From Eulemur rufifrons (Eukaryota; Chordata; Mammalia; Primates; Lemuridae), in NCBI RefSeq assembly GCF_041146395.1, contig NC_090984.1, positions 127,600,280 to 127,664,279 of the forward strand: DNA of 64,000 bases, given 5' to 3'. The position numbers and the translations under genes are program-made. Within the stretch, counting starts at the first letter, position 1; each line of letters opens with the position of its first letter. Below the pieces are notes generated by a model, which had not been told where the DNA came from, ran no database searches, and worked only from the letters and a program-made list of their open reading frames with translations. Shown piece after piece: positions 36,234 through 47,767 of the stretch.

Positions 36234-36750
36234 TGTGATGAGGCACAGTAATCACTATAGCCCTGTGAGCCACAGTGAAGCCATCTTGTATGCAGGCTAG
36301 TGCAGCCATCTTGTGTACAGACTCACTGTTGTGTAAAGTTAAAAAAGAATACATGAATAACAAAAAGAAATTTATACAGTGATTAACTTGTAAGTGATTT
36401 TTTAAAATCATTAGGTGTGTATAGTTACATTGTACTACGCTTGGCAGTTCTTTGGAAAAATGTTCCTTGGATGTTCCTCAAGGAAATGTTCCTTGATTTA
36501 ACGGATGCTATTTGCTTCTGTAAGTTTGCTTACTTATGAATTATTGTAATCAACATGTTCTGAGCCGTATGTGTATTGTTAGTATTGTTAGTGGTGAAGG
36601 TATATAACCCCTGCCCACTCTAAGATCGAGGCCATTCTCTGTCTCTGGACTTTCCCAGGACAGGGGTGGTCGCTGGCCAGCTAATAAAGACTCCTAATTT
36701 GGCTCAATTCGGTCTTTAGGTGGTCATTTCTCGCATCTTAGGCTATAACA
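36234..36750 (+). mobile_element. Solo LTR related to the 632 LTR (517 bp)
   Basis: Starts TGTGATGAGG and ends GGCTATAACA, with CTTAC on both sides (36229-36233 and 36751-36755) as a 5-bp target duplication. The 3' quarter (AATAAAGACTCC through the U5 tail) is nearly the same as in the LTRs at 632 and 15495, whereas the U3 part differs. It lies about 230 bp beyond the CTCF-type motif of V5. Confidence 0.85.
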
Positions 36751-36976
36751 CTTACATAGGCTAAAGTTACTCCAATAACTGGTCCTTCAGCAATGTGGGT
36801 GTCATACTTACGAGCTCATTACTTAAAAATGAACGTGCCTCTTGGTTTTCATATTTTAAAATCATTGTATTTTCTGCACATCAGGAAGTTTGCAGGGCAT
36901 GGAAAGAAAACCTCTTGCCTGGAAATTAGCCCTAAACCCACATGCTGTGCCGGGACCGGGGCTCAGTGGTTCCCGA

Positions 36977-36990
36977 GCGCCCCCTGGAGG
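36977..36990 (-). promoter_or_regulatory. CTCF-type motif next to V5 RSS
   Basis: CCTCCAGGGGGCGC on the minus strand, 22 bp beyond the nonamer. One core base differs from the best form. Confidence 0.65.
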
Positions 36991-37012
36991 CCCTGAGCAC
37001 CGCTGCAGGGCA

Positions 37013-37051
37013 GGTTCGTGTCTGGGCCCACCCTGGATCCAGAGCACTGTG
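37013..37051 (-). promoter_or_regulatory. V5 23-RSS
   Basis: Heptamer CACAGTG (37045-37051), 23-bp spacer, nonamer ACACGAACC (37013-37021), which departs from ACACAAACC at one base. The spacer sequence is unlike that of the VH3 genes. Confidence 0.9.
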
Positions 37052-37484
37052 CTCTGGGCACAGTAGTATGTGCCTGCGTCCTCAGCAGTGACGCTTCTCA
37101 GCTCTAGGAACACTTGGTTCTTGTTTGTGTTTCTGGAGATGCCGACTCTGGACTGGAGGTTGGGGCTGTAGTTGGTGTTCCCATTAGCCCAGATCACACC
37201 AATCCACTCAAGGCCCTTTCCGTGGGGAAGGCGGACCCAGGACACGGAATATTCCGAAATGGAGCGTGTGTAGGCAGCACAGGTGAGGCTGAGCTTCTGC
37301 GAGGAGACCACCACTCCGTCCCCCCATTGTACAAGGTGGTCCTCGCTCAGGACACCTGCGGACAGGGAACAAGCGTGAGTGACACAGACACATGGCCTCA
37401 TGCCCATCGCCCCGTTTCTGAAACCGTGGGACACTCACCCTGGAGAGCGGCCAGCAGGCAGAGCAGGGCCAGCGGAGGGGCCAT
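37052..37484 (-). CDS. IGHV: V5: clan II immunoglobulin heavy variable segment (IGHV4-like), open frame
   Basis: Leader exon 37439-37484 (46 nt, MAPPLALLCLLAALQ), an 83-bp intron with GT and AG ends, and V exon 37052-37355 (304 nt). The leader ends GVLS, as in clan II genes. FR1 reads EDHLVQWGDGVVVSSQ, then LSLTC (Cys23); FR2 is VSWVRLPHGKGLEWIG (Trp41 present); CDR2 region VIWANGNTNYSP; FR3 contains SRVGISRNTNKNQVFLE and ends YYCAQ (Cys104). The QWG of FR1 and the FR3 pattern recall human IGHV4-34, while VIW recalls mouse IGHV2. The open frame, splice sites, octamer and RSS all suggest that it can rearrange. FR1 is unusual, so folding and expression are uncertain. Confidence 0.85.
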
Positions 37485-37576
37485 GTGCTTCTCAGTGAGG
37501 ACAGTGCTTCCCGGAGCAAAGACACAGGACGTCTTGCTCACACGCCTGCCTAGATCTCTCCTTGAACCTGGGGCCG

Positions 37577-37584
37577 ATTTGCAT
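37577..37584 (-). promoter_or_regulatory. V5 promoter octamer
   Basis: ATGCAAAT on the minus strand, 93 bp upstream of the V5 ATG, closer than in the VH3 genes, as is usual for clan II genes. Confidence 0.9.
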
Positions 37585-37619
37585 AGACAGAGCTGCAGGG
37601 ACATAGGGTGAAGGCGCCA

Positions 37620-38492
37620 CCTCGGTGGGAGCTCACTGTCCCCAGGGCTTTCAGGGAAAGGGCCCCATCCTGTAGAACCGTGGAGGGAACCTCTGGGCTG
37701 TAGGAAGATGTGGATTCCAACACACTTCAGCCCTGCAATGCTCTTCCTAGCAGCCTACGTGTGTGGCACCCTGCCAAACTATCTTTGGATGATCAGCTGA
37801 AGTCCATGGTTAGTAACTGGTTTGTTTCAGGAGGATAAAGTACTCGTAGGCTGGACAAATGCTTCCGCTCCCCTAACCAACTAAACGTACTACCAATCAA
37901 ATCTATTGTAAGGTATGGATGACTTCTGACATGGGAATGAACAAAAAACAGCGCCCTTTATTTCTTTTCTTTTAGACATATTTTTCAACAATTGTTCATT
38001 TTAAAATTCTAAATATAAATTCATATGAAAAATAGCTCAGATGTGGCCTCATCAGTGGGTGCAGCTGATAAAGTACGAAAGCTTCCTGTTACAAACATGG
38101 AGGGAGGAGACCAAGCAAAGGAAACAACTTTGCAAAGAAATTGTTTGAATAGTTCCAACTGAGGAAAGCAGAGGCCCAGGTGGACGTTCCCGGTGCTCTC
38201 ATGAGTTAGAATGTAAATTATTAACGACCCCTTATGCTTTCAGCCATGATGGTGACTGTGTATTACAGGCTGCCTCATGAATTCATGGATTCAGAATTAA
38301 GGGAAACATGCAAAGCCCTGATATTCAGCACATCCCCTTTTACTGTATTTGCGACCAGCCCTGGGTACCACCGCCTCTACAATAGATCCCTCAGCTGACC
38401 CTCTGGCCTGAGCATCAGTGGTAAATCCCTGTGGAGAGGTGGGACTGTCGGGGGGGGTGGGGCATCTCCTAGTCTGTGGTCCCTGTTACTTC
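37620..38492. other. V5 upstream flank, nothing recognised
   Basis: Single-copy in this window. No gene or known repeat was seen. Confidence 0.4.
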
Positions 38493-41113
38493 ATTATGAC
38501 TTACTCTCAGGTATGAGAAAACAAGACCCCATGTACCATCTCCTTAAAATAGCAAATACAGGCTGATGTGAGTTAAAATAGACTGTTCAAAGGTGAAACC
38601 CATTATGGATGAGCAGTTTAGAACAGAGGAGATTAACCCAGCTGTGTCTGCTGTGGCCGTCCCCATTTGCTGTGTTTCACTGGGAGAGAATGAAGGCATC
38701 TCACAGTAGGTGACTGCAAACGTCATCTTGTGCTCCAGAGTCTGTCACCACATGCATCTTAATGAAATGGCTGACTCCTGGCAATCAGCAACTGGGAAAC
38801 ATTTTTCTCTTGTACATATGGTTGCTATTTTCTGATAGGGGCATATTTATGCAGCCTCCCAGCCACAGTTTAGGAAATTTATTGAAAAAAATAAGCTATA
38901 AATATCAGTAAAACATAAAATAATCAGGAATTACTTGAAACATATACTATTGCCTTGAGCAGATGAACTAAGAAAAATAAGCATGTTGCTAACTCTAGAT
39001 ATGAACGTTCAAAGCTGCGATATTGTGAAGAGAGGATTCCGCGCTGACTTGAGTTGTCCCTGCACGGATCACACTTTCCCACGATACACAGGTGCGGCCA
39101 CACCCATCCACGCCATCCGTTCCTGCCGTGTGTCAGCTGTGCTGCTTCTGCACACACATGATCTCATTGTACAGGTTGGTGGCTGCTCCACAGTGTGGCT
39201 CTCTGCTCCTCTGATCCACATGTCATGATGTCGCATTCATAAAGCAACCTCTTTCAAGGTCTCGGGGCAGCCCCCCAGGCTGATTTCTGTGCTCCTCACT
39301 TTATTCCACAATCGCTCAACATCAGGTCCTTTCATCTGATGCCACTTCTCTAGGACAGACCCTGGTGCCCCTGCCCAAGCCCTTGCAGACTCAGCCAACA
39401 GAGTCCCCATATCCGGTTCTCCCCAGGAGCACACCTGCCTTCTTTGCCATAATGTCCATATTCCTCACCCTCATGCTGAGTGACCCTTCACCTGTGGCCA
39501 CCTCAGGGCCACCCACAGCATCCCGCACCATGACATGTGCTCACCAACACCTGAGCTTTGCAGCTATCTTGGGCTTTACATAAATCAAGTGTGTTTTAAT
39601 GCTTTAGGAATTTTGAATTAAAAATAGTATGAATAGCTAAACTGAACAAAATGACTCCAATGGATCAATAGTCACATCTGTCCTGCTGGTCCTGTCCCTT
39701 TCTCCACACTCCCTGATGTGCCCCATGATGTTACCACCTTCCTGTCTGACTGTAGCCATTTCATAGGCGGAGACAGTACAAAGTGGCAAAGCCTCTCACA
39801 CAGTTAACTGTTTCCTACTTATGATGAGGACACATCTGTGTCTACAGGTAGAGATGGAAATAACTCAAGAATGGAAATTTTTTCATAAGATGGGTGGTGC
39901 ACCTCATTTTCCATGAGAATCTCTCCTGATGACACACTACATTGTGGAAGAAATCTTTTGTGAATCCCGTGTCGTTTAGACACAAATCCTTGTTCAACAC
40001 ATGACACTGGTTCCTTCTTGACAACGGTGGGTGTGAGAGTAAAAACAGGGAATGATTTTGCTCTCCACAGGAAGGAGGAGAACATAGGAGAGGGCAGTCA
40101 GGAGGAGCAGAGGGGGGAGGATGAGGAGGCTCTTGGGCAAAGGACCATCTGGGGCAGACACTTCACACAGGAGGGAATCGACTGCAGGGTGGTGTGTCGT
40201 GATGTGGAGCCACAAAGACACCACTCACAAGGACCTGGATGCCACCCCAGACTGCTCAGCACGCTGAGGTTTCCATTTTTAGGTCTCACTGATGTCACAG
40301 GTGTTGAAGGTGACTCTGTGAGAGTCCCAGTGGACACATCCCACTTTGACCAATCAATCTCATTCTCTCAGCTACTAATGGCCACTTGCATTTCCAACAT
40401 GAGTCCAGGCCCAGGTGACAGCAGGAGGGTCCCAGCAATGGTGGGTGAAACAGTCTCATCAATCTTTTCCAGGTCCCACAGGAGCCACAGTCTGGGCCAC
40501 ACCTGAGCTCCAGGTAAAGGGCCTGAGCCCTGGGATTTAGACAGAGATGAAATCCTCCATTTTCTAGAGGTAGAAGGAGAAGATGAAGATGTGAAAATAG
40601 AACCTAGAGAGAAACAGAACAGACTTCCAGAAAAAAATTGAACTAAATAATTTCTGCATTAGAAATGTTCACTTTTAAATAAGGAGAGAACAACTTGAAA
40701 CTCTTAGGTTTTATGAGACAGTGACATTGTCCCAGGTCCCTACATGTCCCAATCTGAATCCCAAAGACTGTCCCACTCAGGGAGTCCCACTGAGGACTGT
40801 GAGCTGAGTCTGGTTGGAAAATGCTCAGCAGGTTCCCCTGGGCTTCCTTCCTCAGGACTCTGACCCCTGTGGTAACACCAGGGTCATTTCAGCCCAGGTG
40901 AGTGACTTTCTGCCTTGTGTGCAGGTGAGAGTGTGTTCATTTACTACAACAAGACGCTTCTAATTCAGACACTACAGTGACGAGCACAGAGTCATAAAAG
41001 ACTATAGGTCCCAGGATGAAATTTCTAGAGAGGAAGCCCCAGACTCTGACAGGAAATGAACCATTATTTTCCCCTGCACCTGCCCTGGGCTGACTCTGTT
41101 CCTTGTGTCCCTC
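38493..41113. other. V6 3' flank, duplicated as the V8 3' flank
   Basis: Non-coding. It aligns without large gaps to 56111-58723, and its proximal part also aligns to the V1, V3 and V4 flanks. Open frames at 38983-39228 and 40018-40506 are preserved only partly in the V8 copy. Confidence 0.65.
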
Positions 41114-41127
41114 GTGCCCCCTGGCGG
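41114..41127 (-). promoter_or_regulatory. CTCF-type motif next to V6 RSS
   Basis: CCGCCAGGGGGCAC on the minus strand, 20 bp beyond the nonamer. One G-to-A difference from the other copies lies in a tolerated position of the core. Confidence 0.65.
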
Positions 41128-41147
41128 CCCCATGGGCAGCAGCATAA

Positions 41148-41186
41148 GGTTTGTGTCTGGGCTCACACTGATGTCCCCTCACTGTG
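41148..41186 (-). promoter_or_regulatory. V6 23-RSS
   Basis: Heptamer CACAGTG (41180-41186), 23-bp spacer, nonamer ACACAAACC (41148-41156). Confidence 0.95.
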
Positions 41187-41640
41187 TCTCTGGCACAGTA
41201 GTACAGGGCCGTGTCCTCGGCCCTCAGACTGTTCATTTGCAGAGACAGCGTGTTCTTGGCGTTGTCTCTGGAGATGGTGAATCGGCCCTTCACGGCGTCT
41301 GCGTAGCTTGTGCTACCACCACCATTAATGCCCGAGAGGCACTCCAGCCCCTTCCCTGGAGCCTGGCGGACCCAGTCCATATCGTAGTCACTGAAGGTGA
41401 ATCCGGAGGCTGCACAGGAGAGTCTCAGGGACCCCCCAGACTGGACCAAGCCTCCCCCAGACTCCACCAGCTGCACCTCACACTGCACACCTGCAAACAC
41501 AGACACAGCCTGGTCAGAAACTGCCACACACACCCCTGTTTCTCTCATTCACATCCCCTCCCACACCCAATATCTCTAGTTCTCCATGAATTACCTTGTA
41601 ACATTGCAACAAGGAAAACCCAGCGCAGCCCAGACTCCAT
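41187..41640 (-). CDS. IGHV3: V6: VH3 segment, open, short CDR2 and Trp-to-Cys in FR2
   Basis: Leader exon 41595-41640 ([15 protein letters not shown]), a 104-bp intron and V exon 41187-41490 (304 nt, one codon shorter than its siblings). FR1 is [19 protein letters not shown]1 GFTFSDYD and CDR2 INGGGST (seven residues; the others have eight). Cys23, Trp41 and Cys104 are present and the end is YYCAR. FR2 reads GLECLSG, replacing the usual Trp at IMGT position 52 (GLEW) with Cys. That Trp sits near the VH/VL interface, and the change adds an unpaired Cys. The frame, splicing, octamer and RSS are intact, so rearrangement is expected; the fitness of the product is uncertain. Confidence 0.9.
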
Positions 41641-41765
41641 GGTGAGTGTCTGTGTTCAGTCTTGATCACCGAATGGGGACCCCTGGGAATGCCGGGGCTG
41701 GGGCTCCTGTCCCAGAGCTGCAGGGTGAGGGCTGGGCTGGTTTTCTTCAGCAGAGGGAGGGCCCT

Positions 41766-41773
41766 ATTTGCAT
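41766..41773 (-). promoter_or_regulatory. V6 promoter octamer
   Basis: ATGCAAAT on the minus strand, 126 bp upstream of the V6 ATG. Confidence 0.9.
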
Positions 41774-41799
41774 GTCCCCTGCTATATAGCAAGTGCCGG

Positions 41800-43440
41800 G
41801 GTGGGACAGCCGAGGGAGGGCAAGACACAGAGAAAAACTGCGTGATTGTACTGTGATAAATAACTAACTCCTCTTCACTTACCTAATTTACAAACACACA
41901 TAAAACATGTGCTGTAGGTGTCAGTGTTTCATGTATTTTACAGACATACACGTAACCCTAGATGCATATAGAGCTTGTCTGATATGTCCAGGAGCACATA
42001 TCCGGGAAGATTTAGGCTCAGTGTCTGCACCTATAATCCCATCTCTGGAACCCACTGCAGACCAGGGCTGGACATGCCTAGGGTGCTTGTCCCCTTGGCA
42101 TGTCTGGCCCCTTGACTCTGTAATGAGAATATAAAGCAAATTTATGCCTTCCTGTTTTTACTTAAATAATATGTGCAAAATATTGGGAACACACAGGGTC
42201 AAAGCAGAAGCATTTTAATGTACTTAATGTTTCACTTATTTTTACCTATTTGTCCATCACTCCTTCCCTAGCAAATCATCTATTTAACTGTTCATATTTA
42301 GTGATGTATAAATGATGTACAGTTTCATTAACATATTTTAACTGTGCAAATTAAAAGTGTTGAAGTCACCATCACCCTGTCTGAGATATTGAGGAAATTG
42401 ATTTCCCTCAATATTTACATCTAGTTTTTTTTTTTGGAGAGAGAGTTCACTCTCTTGCCAGGTTAGAGTGCCGTGGCATCATCCTGGTTCATAGCAACCT
42501 CAAACTCCTGGGCTCAAGTGATCTTCCTGCCTCAGCCTCCTGAGTAGCTGGGACTACAGGCATGCGCCACCATGCCCGGCTAAGTTTTTACGTATATAAT
42601 TTTTCAGTTGTCCAGCTAATTTCTTTCTTTCTTTTTTTTTTTTTTTTTTTTAGTAGAGACAGGGTCTAGCTCTTGCTCAGGCTGGTCTCAAACTCTGGAA
42701 TTTGAGTGATCCTCTGGTCTCGGCCTCCCAGAGTGCGAGTATTACAGGCGTGAGCCACTGCACTTGGCCTCAATGTTTACACTTGTCCTTTAAAAATTCC
42801 TCCTCCTTTCTCCTTCCCTCTCCCTCCCTTTACCCAGGCAAGTGCTAATATAGTCTACGTTACTTCAGTTTTCACTCTCTAGAATTTACAATAGTGGAAT
42901 CACGTAGCAGGTGCTTTTTGCCTATTTTACTCACAGCACACACTGTGGACGCGGCCACGCTGCAGTGAGCACGACACAGCCATTGCTGTTGAGGTAGTGT
43001 CCTGATGCATCATTTGCACAAAATGCTTATGTATTAAACTACTGATTAATATTTTGATTGTTTCCAATTTCTTGACATTAAGGATAAAGGTTATCTTCAC
43101 CTGGGAGAAGTAGACAGCTGAGAAAAAGCTCTTCTTCTTACATCAGCCACAACAATAGCAACATCATCGTCATCTACAAAGCATGACTGCAGAAGCTGTA
43201 GAGAGTAAATTTTATTTAATATTTCAAATAGCAGAAGTTATTTGACCAAGAACAAACCTGAAATCTGCAGAGAGACCAGGACTTGCAGGGAGAAACAGGA
43301 CCAGAGCATTAGCTTATTAGGCACAGCCCACCAAGCGGCATGTGGGCTGGGACAAGACGACACTGGACATAGGCACTGGATCGCTGGAAGCTGCACTTGC
43401 TAAAGGGATTGCAGTTTAAATTTTCCAGGGGCTGAACAAA
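41800..43440. other. V6 upstream flank with old L1 text, paralogous to the V7 upstream flank
   Basis: Matches 52350-53440 apart from the Alu at 42425-42769. The part after 42780 has the wording of an old L1M element. No gene. Confidence 0.6.
42425..42769 (-). mobile_element. Alu SINE, antisense, strepsirrhine type
   Basis: Poly-T start, both monomers, and an end at the reverse complement of the GGCC start (42764-42769). Flanks CTCAATATTTACA and CTCAATGTTTACA look like a target duplication with one mismatch. The V7 upstream copy (near 52920) has a single uninterrupted target. Confidence 0.9.
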
Positions 43441-43448
43441 CCCCCAGG

Positions 43449-43484
43449 ACATACCCCAACACATACCCCAGCACATACCCTAAC
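43449..43484 (+). repeat. Short 12-bp tandem repeat
   Basis: Three units: ACATACCCCAAC, ACATACCCCAGC and ACATACCCTAAC, immediately before the L1 that starts near 43490. Confidence 0.85.
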
Positions 43485-43489
43485 ACATT

Positions 43490-46390
43490 TTAGCAAGCCA
43501 ATATAACATTGGATACCAAAACCAGGAAAGGATGCAACAAAAAAAGAAAACTGCAGACCAATATCTCTTATTAATATAGATGCAAAACTTCTCAATAGAA
43601 TCCTAGCAAATTGAATCCCAGTGCTTATCAGAAAAATAATGCATAATGACCAAGTGGACTTCATCCCAGAGATGCAGGGATGGTTTAACATACGCAAATC
43701 TATAAATGTAATTCACCACATAAATAGAAGCAAAAATAAAGACCATATGATCCTCTCAATCAATGCAGAAAAAGCATTTGACAAAATTCAACACCCTTTT
43801 GTGATAAAAATGTTTAACAAAATAGGCATAGACGGGACCTACCTAAAAATGATACAAGCCGTATATGACAAACCCAGAGCCAACATCATACTGAATGGGG
43901 AAAAATTGAAAGCACTCCCACTTAGAACTGGAACCAGACAAGACTGCCCACTGTCCCCATTACTTTTCAACATAGTATTGGAAGCCCTTGCAAGAGCTAT
44001 CAGGCAAGAGAGCAGAATCAAGGGAGTCCAAATAGGGAAAGAAGAGATCAAACTCTCACTCTTAGCTGATGATATGCTGTTATATCTAGAAAACCCCAAG
44101 GATTCAACCAAGAGACTCCTGGAATTGACCAATAAATTCAGTAAAGTCTCAAGATACAAAATCAATACACACAAATCAGAGGCATTCACATATGCCAATA
44201 GCAGTCAAACAGAGAACCAAATTAAGGACTCAATGCCCTTCAAAATAGCAACAAAGAAAATAAACTACCTCGGAATATATTTAACTAAGGAGGTAAAGGA
44301 CCTCTATAGGGAGAACTACAAAACACTGAGGAAGGAAGTTGCAGAGCATGTAAGTAGGTGGAAAACCATACCATGCTCGTGGATCGGAAGAATCAACATT
44401 GTTAAAATGTCTGTACTACCCAAGGTGATCTACAGATTCAATGCAATCCCTATGAAATTACCAACATCATTTTTCACAGATATAGAAAAAATAATTTTAC
44501 ACTTTGTATGGAACCAGAGAAGACCCCATGTAGCAAAAGCAATTTTAAGCAATGAAAACAAAATGGGAGATATTAATTTGCCAGACTTCAAACTATACTA
44601 CAAGGCTGTGGTTATTAAAACTGCTTGGTATTGGCACAAGTGCAGGGCCACAGACCAGTGAAACAGAACAGAAAACCCAAATATAAAACCATCCTCATAT
44701 AGCCATCTAATCTTTGACAAAGCAGACAAAAACATATTCTGAGGAAAAGAATCCTTATTCAATAAATGGTGCTGGGAAAACTGGATAGACACATGTAGAA
44801 GACTGAAACAGGACCCACAGCTTTCAGTTCTCACAAAAATCAAATCACGGTGGATAACAGACTTAAACCTTAGGTGTGAAACTATTAGAATTCTAGAAGA
44901 AAATGTAGGAAAGACTCTTACAGACATTGGCCTAAGCAAAGAATTTATGAAGAAGACCCCTAAGGCAATCACAGCAACAACAAAAATAAATGAATGGGAC
45001 CTGATTAAATTAAAAAGCTTCTGCACAGCCAAGGAAACAGTCATGAGAATAAACAGACAACCTACAGAATGGGAAAAAATTTTTGCATACTACACATCAG
45101 ATAAAGGACTGATAACAAGAATCTATTTAGAACTCAGGAAAATCAGTAAGGAAAAATCGAACAACCCTATCAAAAAGTGGTCAAAGGACATGAATAGAAA
45201 TTTTTCAAAAGAAGATATAAGAATGGCTAACAAACATCTGAAAAAATGCTCAACATCTCTAATCATCAGGGAAATGCAAATCAAAACCACAATGAGATAT
45301 CACTTAACTCCAGTGAGAATGGCCTTTATCAAAAAGTCCCCAAACAATACATATTGGCATGGATGCAGAGAGACAGGAGCACTCATACACTGCTGGTGGG
45401 ACTGCAAACTAGTGCAACCCCTGTGGAAGGCAATATGGAGATACCTTAAACAGATTCAAATAGACCTACCATTCGATCCAGCAATCCCATTATTGGGCAT
45501 CTACCCAGAAGAACAATAGTCATTATATGAAAAAGCCACCTGTACCTGAATGTTTATAGCAGCACTATTCACAATTGCAAAGATGTGGAAACAACCCAAA
45601 TGCCCATCAATTCAGGAGTGGATTAGCAAAATGTGGTATATGTATACCATGGAGTATTACTCAGCTATAAGAAATAATGGGCCGGGCGCGGTGGCTCACG
45701 CCTGTAATCCTAGCACTCTGGGAGGCCGAGGTGGGTGGATCGTTTGAGCTCAGGAGTTCGAGATCAGCCTGAGCAAGAGCAAGACCCCATCTCTACTAAA
45801 AATAGAAAGAAATTATATAGACACCTAAAGAAATATAGAAAAAAAAAATTAGCCGGGCATAGTGGCACATGCCTGTAGTCCCAGCTACTCGGGAGGTGAC
45901 ACAGGAGGATCCCTTGAGCTCAGGAGTTTGAGGTTGCCGTGAGCTAGGCTTACCCCACGGCACTCACTCTAGCCTGGGCAACAGAGTGAGACTCTGTCTC
46001 AAAAAAAAAACAAAAAAAAAAAAAAAAAAAGAAAAGAAATAATGGCGATATAGAATCCCTTTTGTTCTCCTGGAGAGAGTTGGAACCCATTCTATTAAGT
46101 GAAGTATCCCAAGAATGGAAAAATAAGCACCACATGTACTCACCATCAAATTGGTTTCCCTGATCATCACCTAAGTGCACATTTGGGAATAACACCAATT
46201 GGGTATCGGACAGAGGTGGGGGGTGCGGGGAGGGGATGGTGTATTACTACATGATGAGTGTGATGCGCACTGTCCGGGGAATGGACACGCTTGAAGCTCT
46301 GACTCGGGGGATGGGCGGGACATGGGCAATATATATAACCTGAACTTTTGTACCCCCATAATAAGCTGAAATTAAAAAAAAGCTAAAAAA
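43490..46390 (+). mobile_element. 5'-truncated LINE-1 (ORF2 from the RT domain to the 3' tail)
   Basis: Begins inside ORF2. An open frame at 43621-44661 (346 codons) holds reverse-transcriptase motifs: [22 protein letters not shown] and the catalytic LADDM (FADD position), then the thumb region. Frame breaks follow. A second ORF2 stretch is open at 44947-45519 ([14 protein letters not shown] near its end). The 3'UTR ends with the strepsirrhine-type tail TTTGTACCCCCATAATAAGC and an A-run near 46376. An Alu interrupts it at 45680-46035. There is no ORF1, no endonuclease part and no 5'UTR, so it is immobile. Confidence 0.9.
45680..46035 (+). mobile_element. Young-looking Alu inserted in the L1
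   Basis: Starts GGGCCGGGCGCGGTGGCTCA, has both monomers and a long A-tail. GAAATAATGG occurs at 45671-45680 and 46036-46045 as a target duplication, and the L1 text resumes directly after it. Confidence 0.95.
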
Positions 46391-47190
46391 AAAAGTTTAC
46401 ACAAATTTTACATTCTACTCCATAATGCACTTGCATTTATTTTAATGCAAAATACTTAAAGTTGCATGTTATAAAGTAAAATAAGCTCCTCAGGAATTTA
46501 CCATGTTTATTCTATAATTTTGCATATTCCTAGAAACATAGCCATCTACCAAACTATTAATAGTACTTGTAAAAAGTGTTACATTTCTGGCAAAGTAATA
46601 GCACACTTTTTCCTCAGACTATAAAAATATTTTATAATCAGAAAATCAAGTCTAGGAAGCATGGTGTCTTGAACTCACCATTGCAAGTAAGATGTCAACG
46701 TGCTGTCATTTTTATGCAATAGATTTGGATAAGTGTAACACATGTAACACATTTACGATGAAATCAAAGCAAAAGCCTCCCTAGAATGTAGTCTAGTAAA
46801 ATCTATAGTAATTTTCATGATACTATCAAAATTTATATTGCTGGGTAGATCATGAATTCTAAACAATTCCTGGAACCTAAAATTTTGTGTTGAAATTAAG
46901 AATAAATTCTATTCCCGTGAACCACCAAAAAAAAAAAAAAAAAAAAAATTACAAGGGCCAAACAAATCCCCAGCACATATGGAATCATCTCTGCAGAGAA
47001 GTGTTTGCTCCTGAATGACCAACACAGTGCAGGAAACACAAAACCCTTCATGGCACAAGGGTGTGGATTGCGGGTGGCTGATTTCATACTCCAAATATTC
47101 TACTGAAAGTTTATGGAGAGCAGAAAAATGAAAAAAATTAAGGCTTAAAATTGCATTGAATTCAGGTCCTGAGTCATCCCATTTCAGATG
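46391..47190. other. No recognisable gene; poly-A tract
   Basis: Contains an A-run of about 23 bases at 46927-46949. No known repeat family is certain. Confidence 0.4.
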
Positions 47191-47760
47191 AATGAGACCA
47201 GGGCATTACAAGGAGAAAACCCGGGACTCCTGAGGAAGAAGAGTGAGAGGCAGAGACAGGAAACCCCAGGGTCTGAAAGGAAACCTCAGTTTCCCTCCAC
47301 ACCTGCTCCTGAGCTGGGAAATGAGCCCCTCTGGGGTCTCCAGCTGGGGGAGGAGCCGTCTGCCCCTGATGTCCCGCGGGCTCTGTGTCCTGCTTGCCGG
47401 CTTCTGCGTGCTGTGCTGCATTGTGTTGTCCAAGAGAAAGTCTTTTATCGATTTACAACTTATTCCAAAGTGTTGATAGTCAATGTATATTTGGGGACAG
47501 GAGAAAGTGTCTGGAAGGCACTGTCTGCCTTTTGAGCAGGTGAGAATATTTTCTGTCGTTACCACAAACGTATCTGAGACTGCAGGGGGAAGCACAGGGT
47601 GAGGAACTCAGAGAAGTCCCCCAGAGGAGATGGTTATATGGAGAGGAAGCCACGACCCCCCGACAGGAAACCGGCCCTTCCCCTCCACCCGCACCTGCCC
47701 AGGGCTGACTGTGCGAACCCCTGAGGGGAGACTTGTCCCTGAGCTCCATGGATGTCCCCT
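47191..47760. other. 3' flank of the IGHV5 relic
   Basis: Shared with 10745-11139 (V2 3' flank). No CTCF-type motif is found where the other V genes have one. No gene. Confidence 0.55.
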
Positions 47761-47767
47761 GGCTGTG

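Noticed and set aside
43621..44661. 346-codon open frame as a host gene
   Set aside because: It is LINE-1 ORF2 reverse transcriptase, 5'-truncated and followed by frame breaks.
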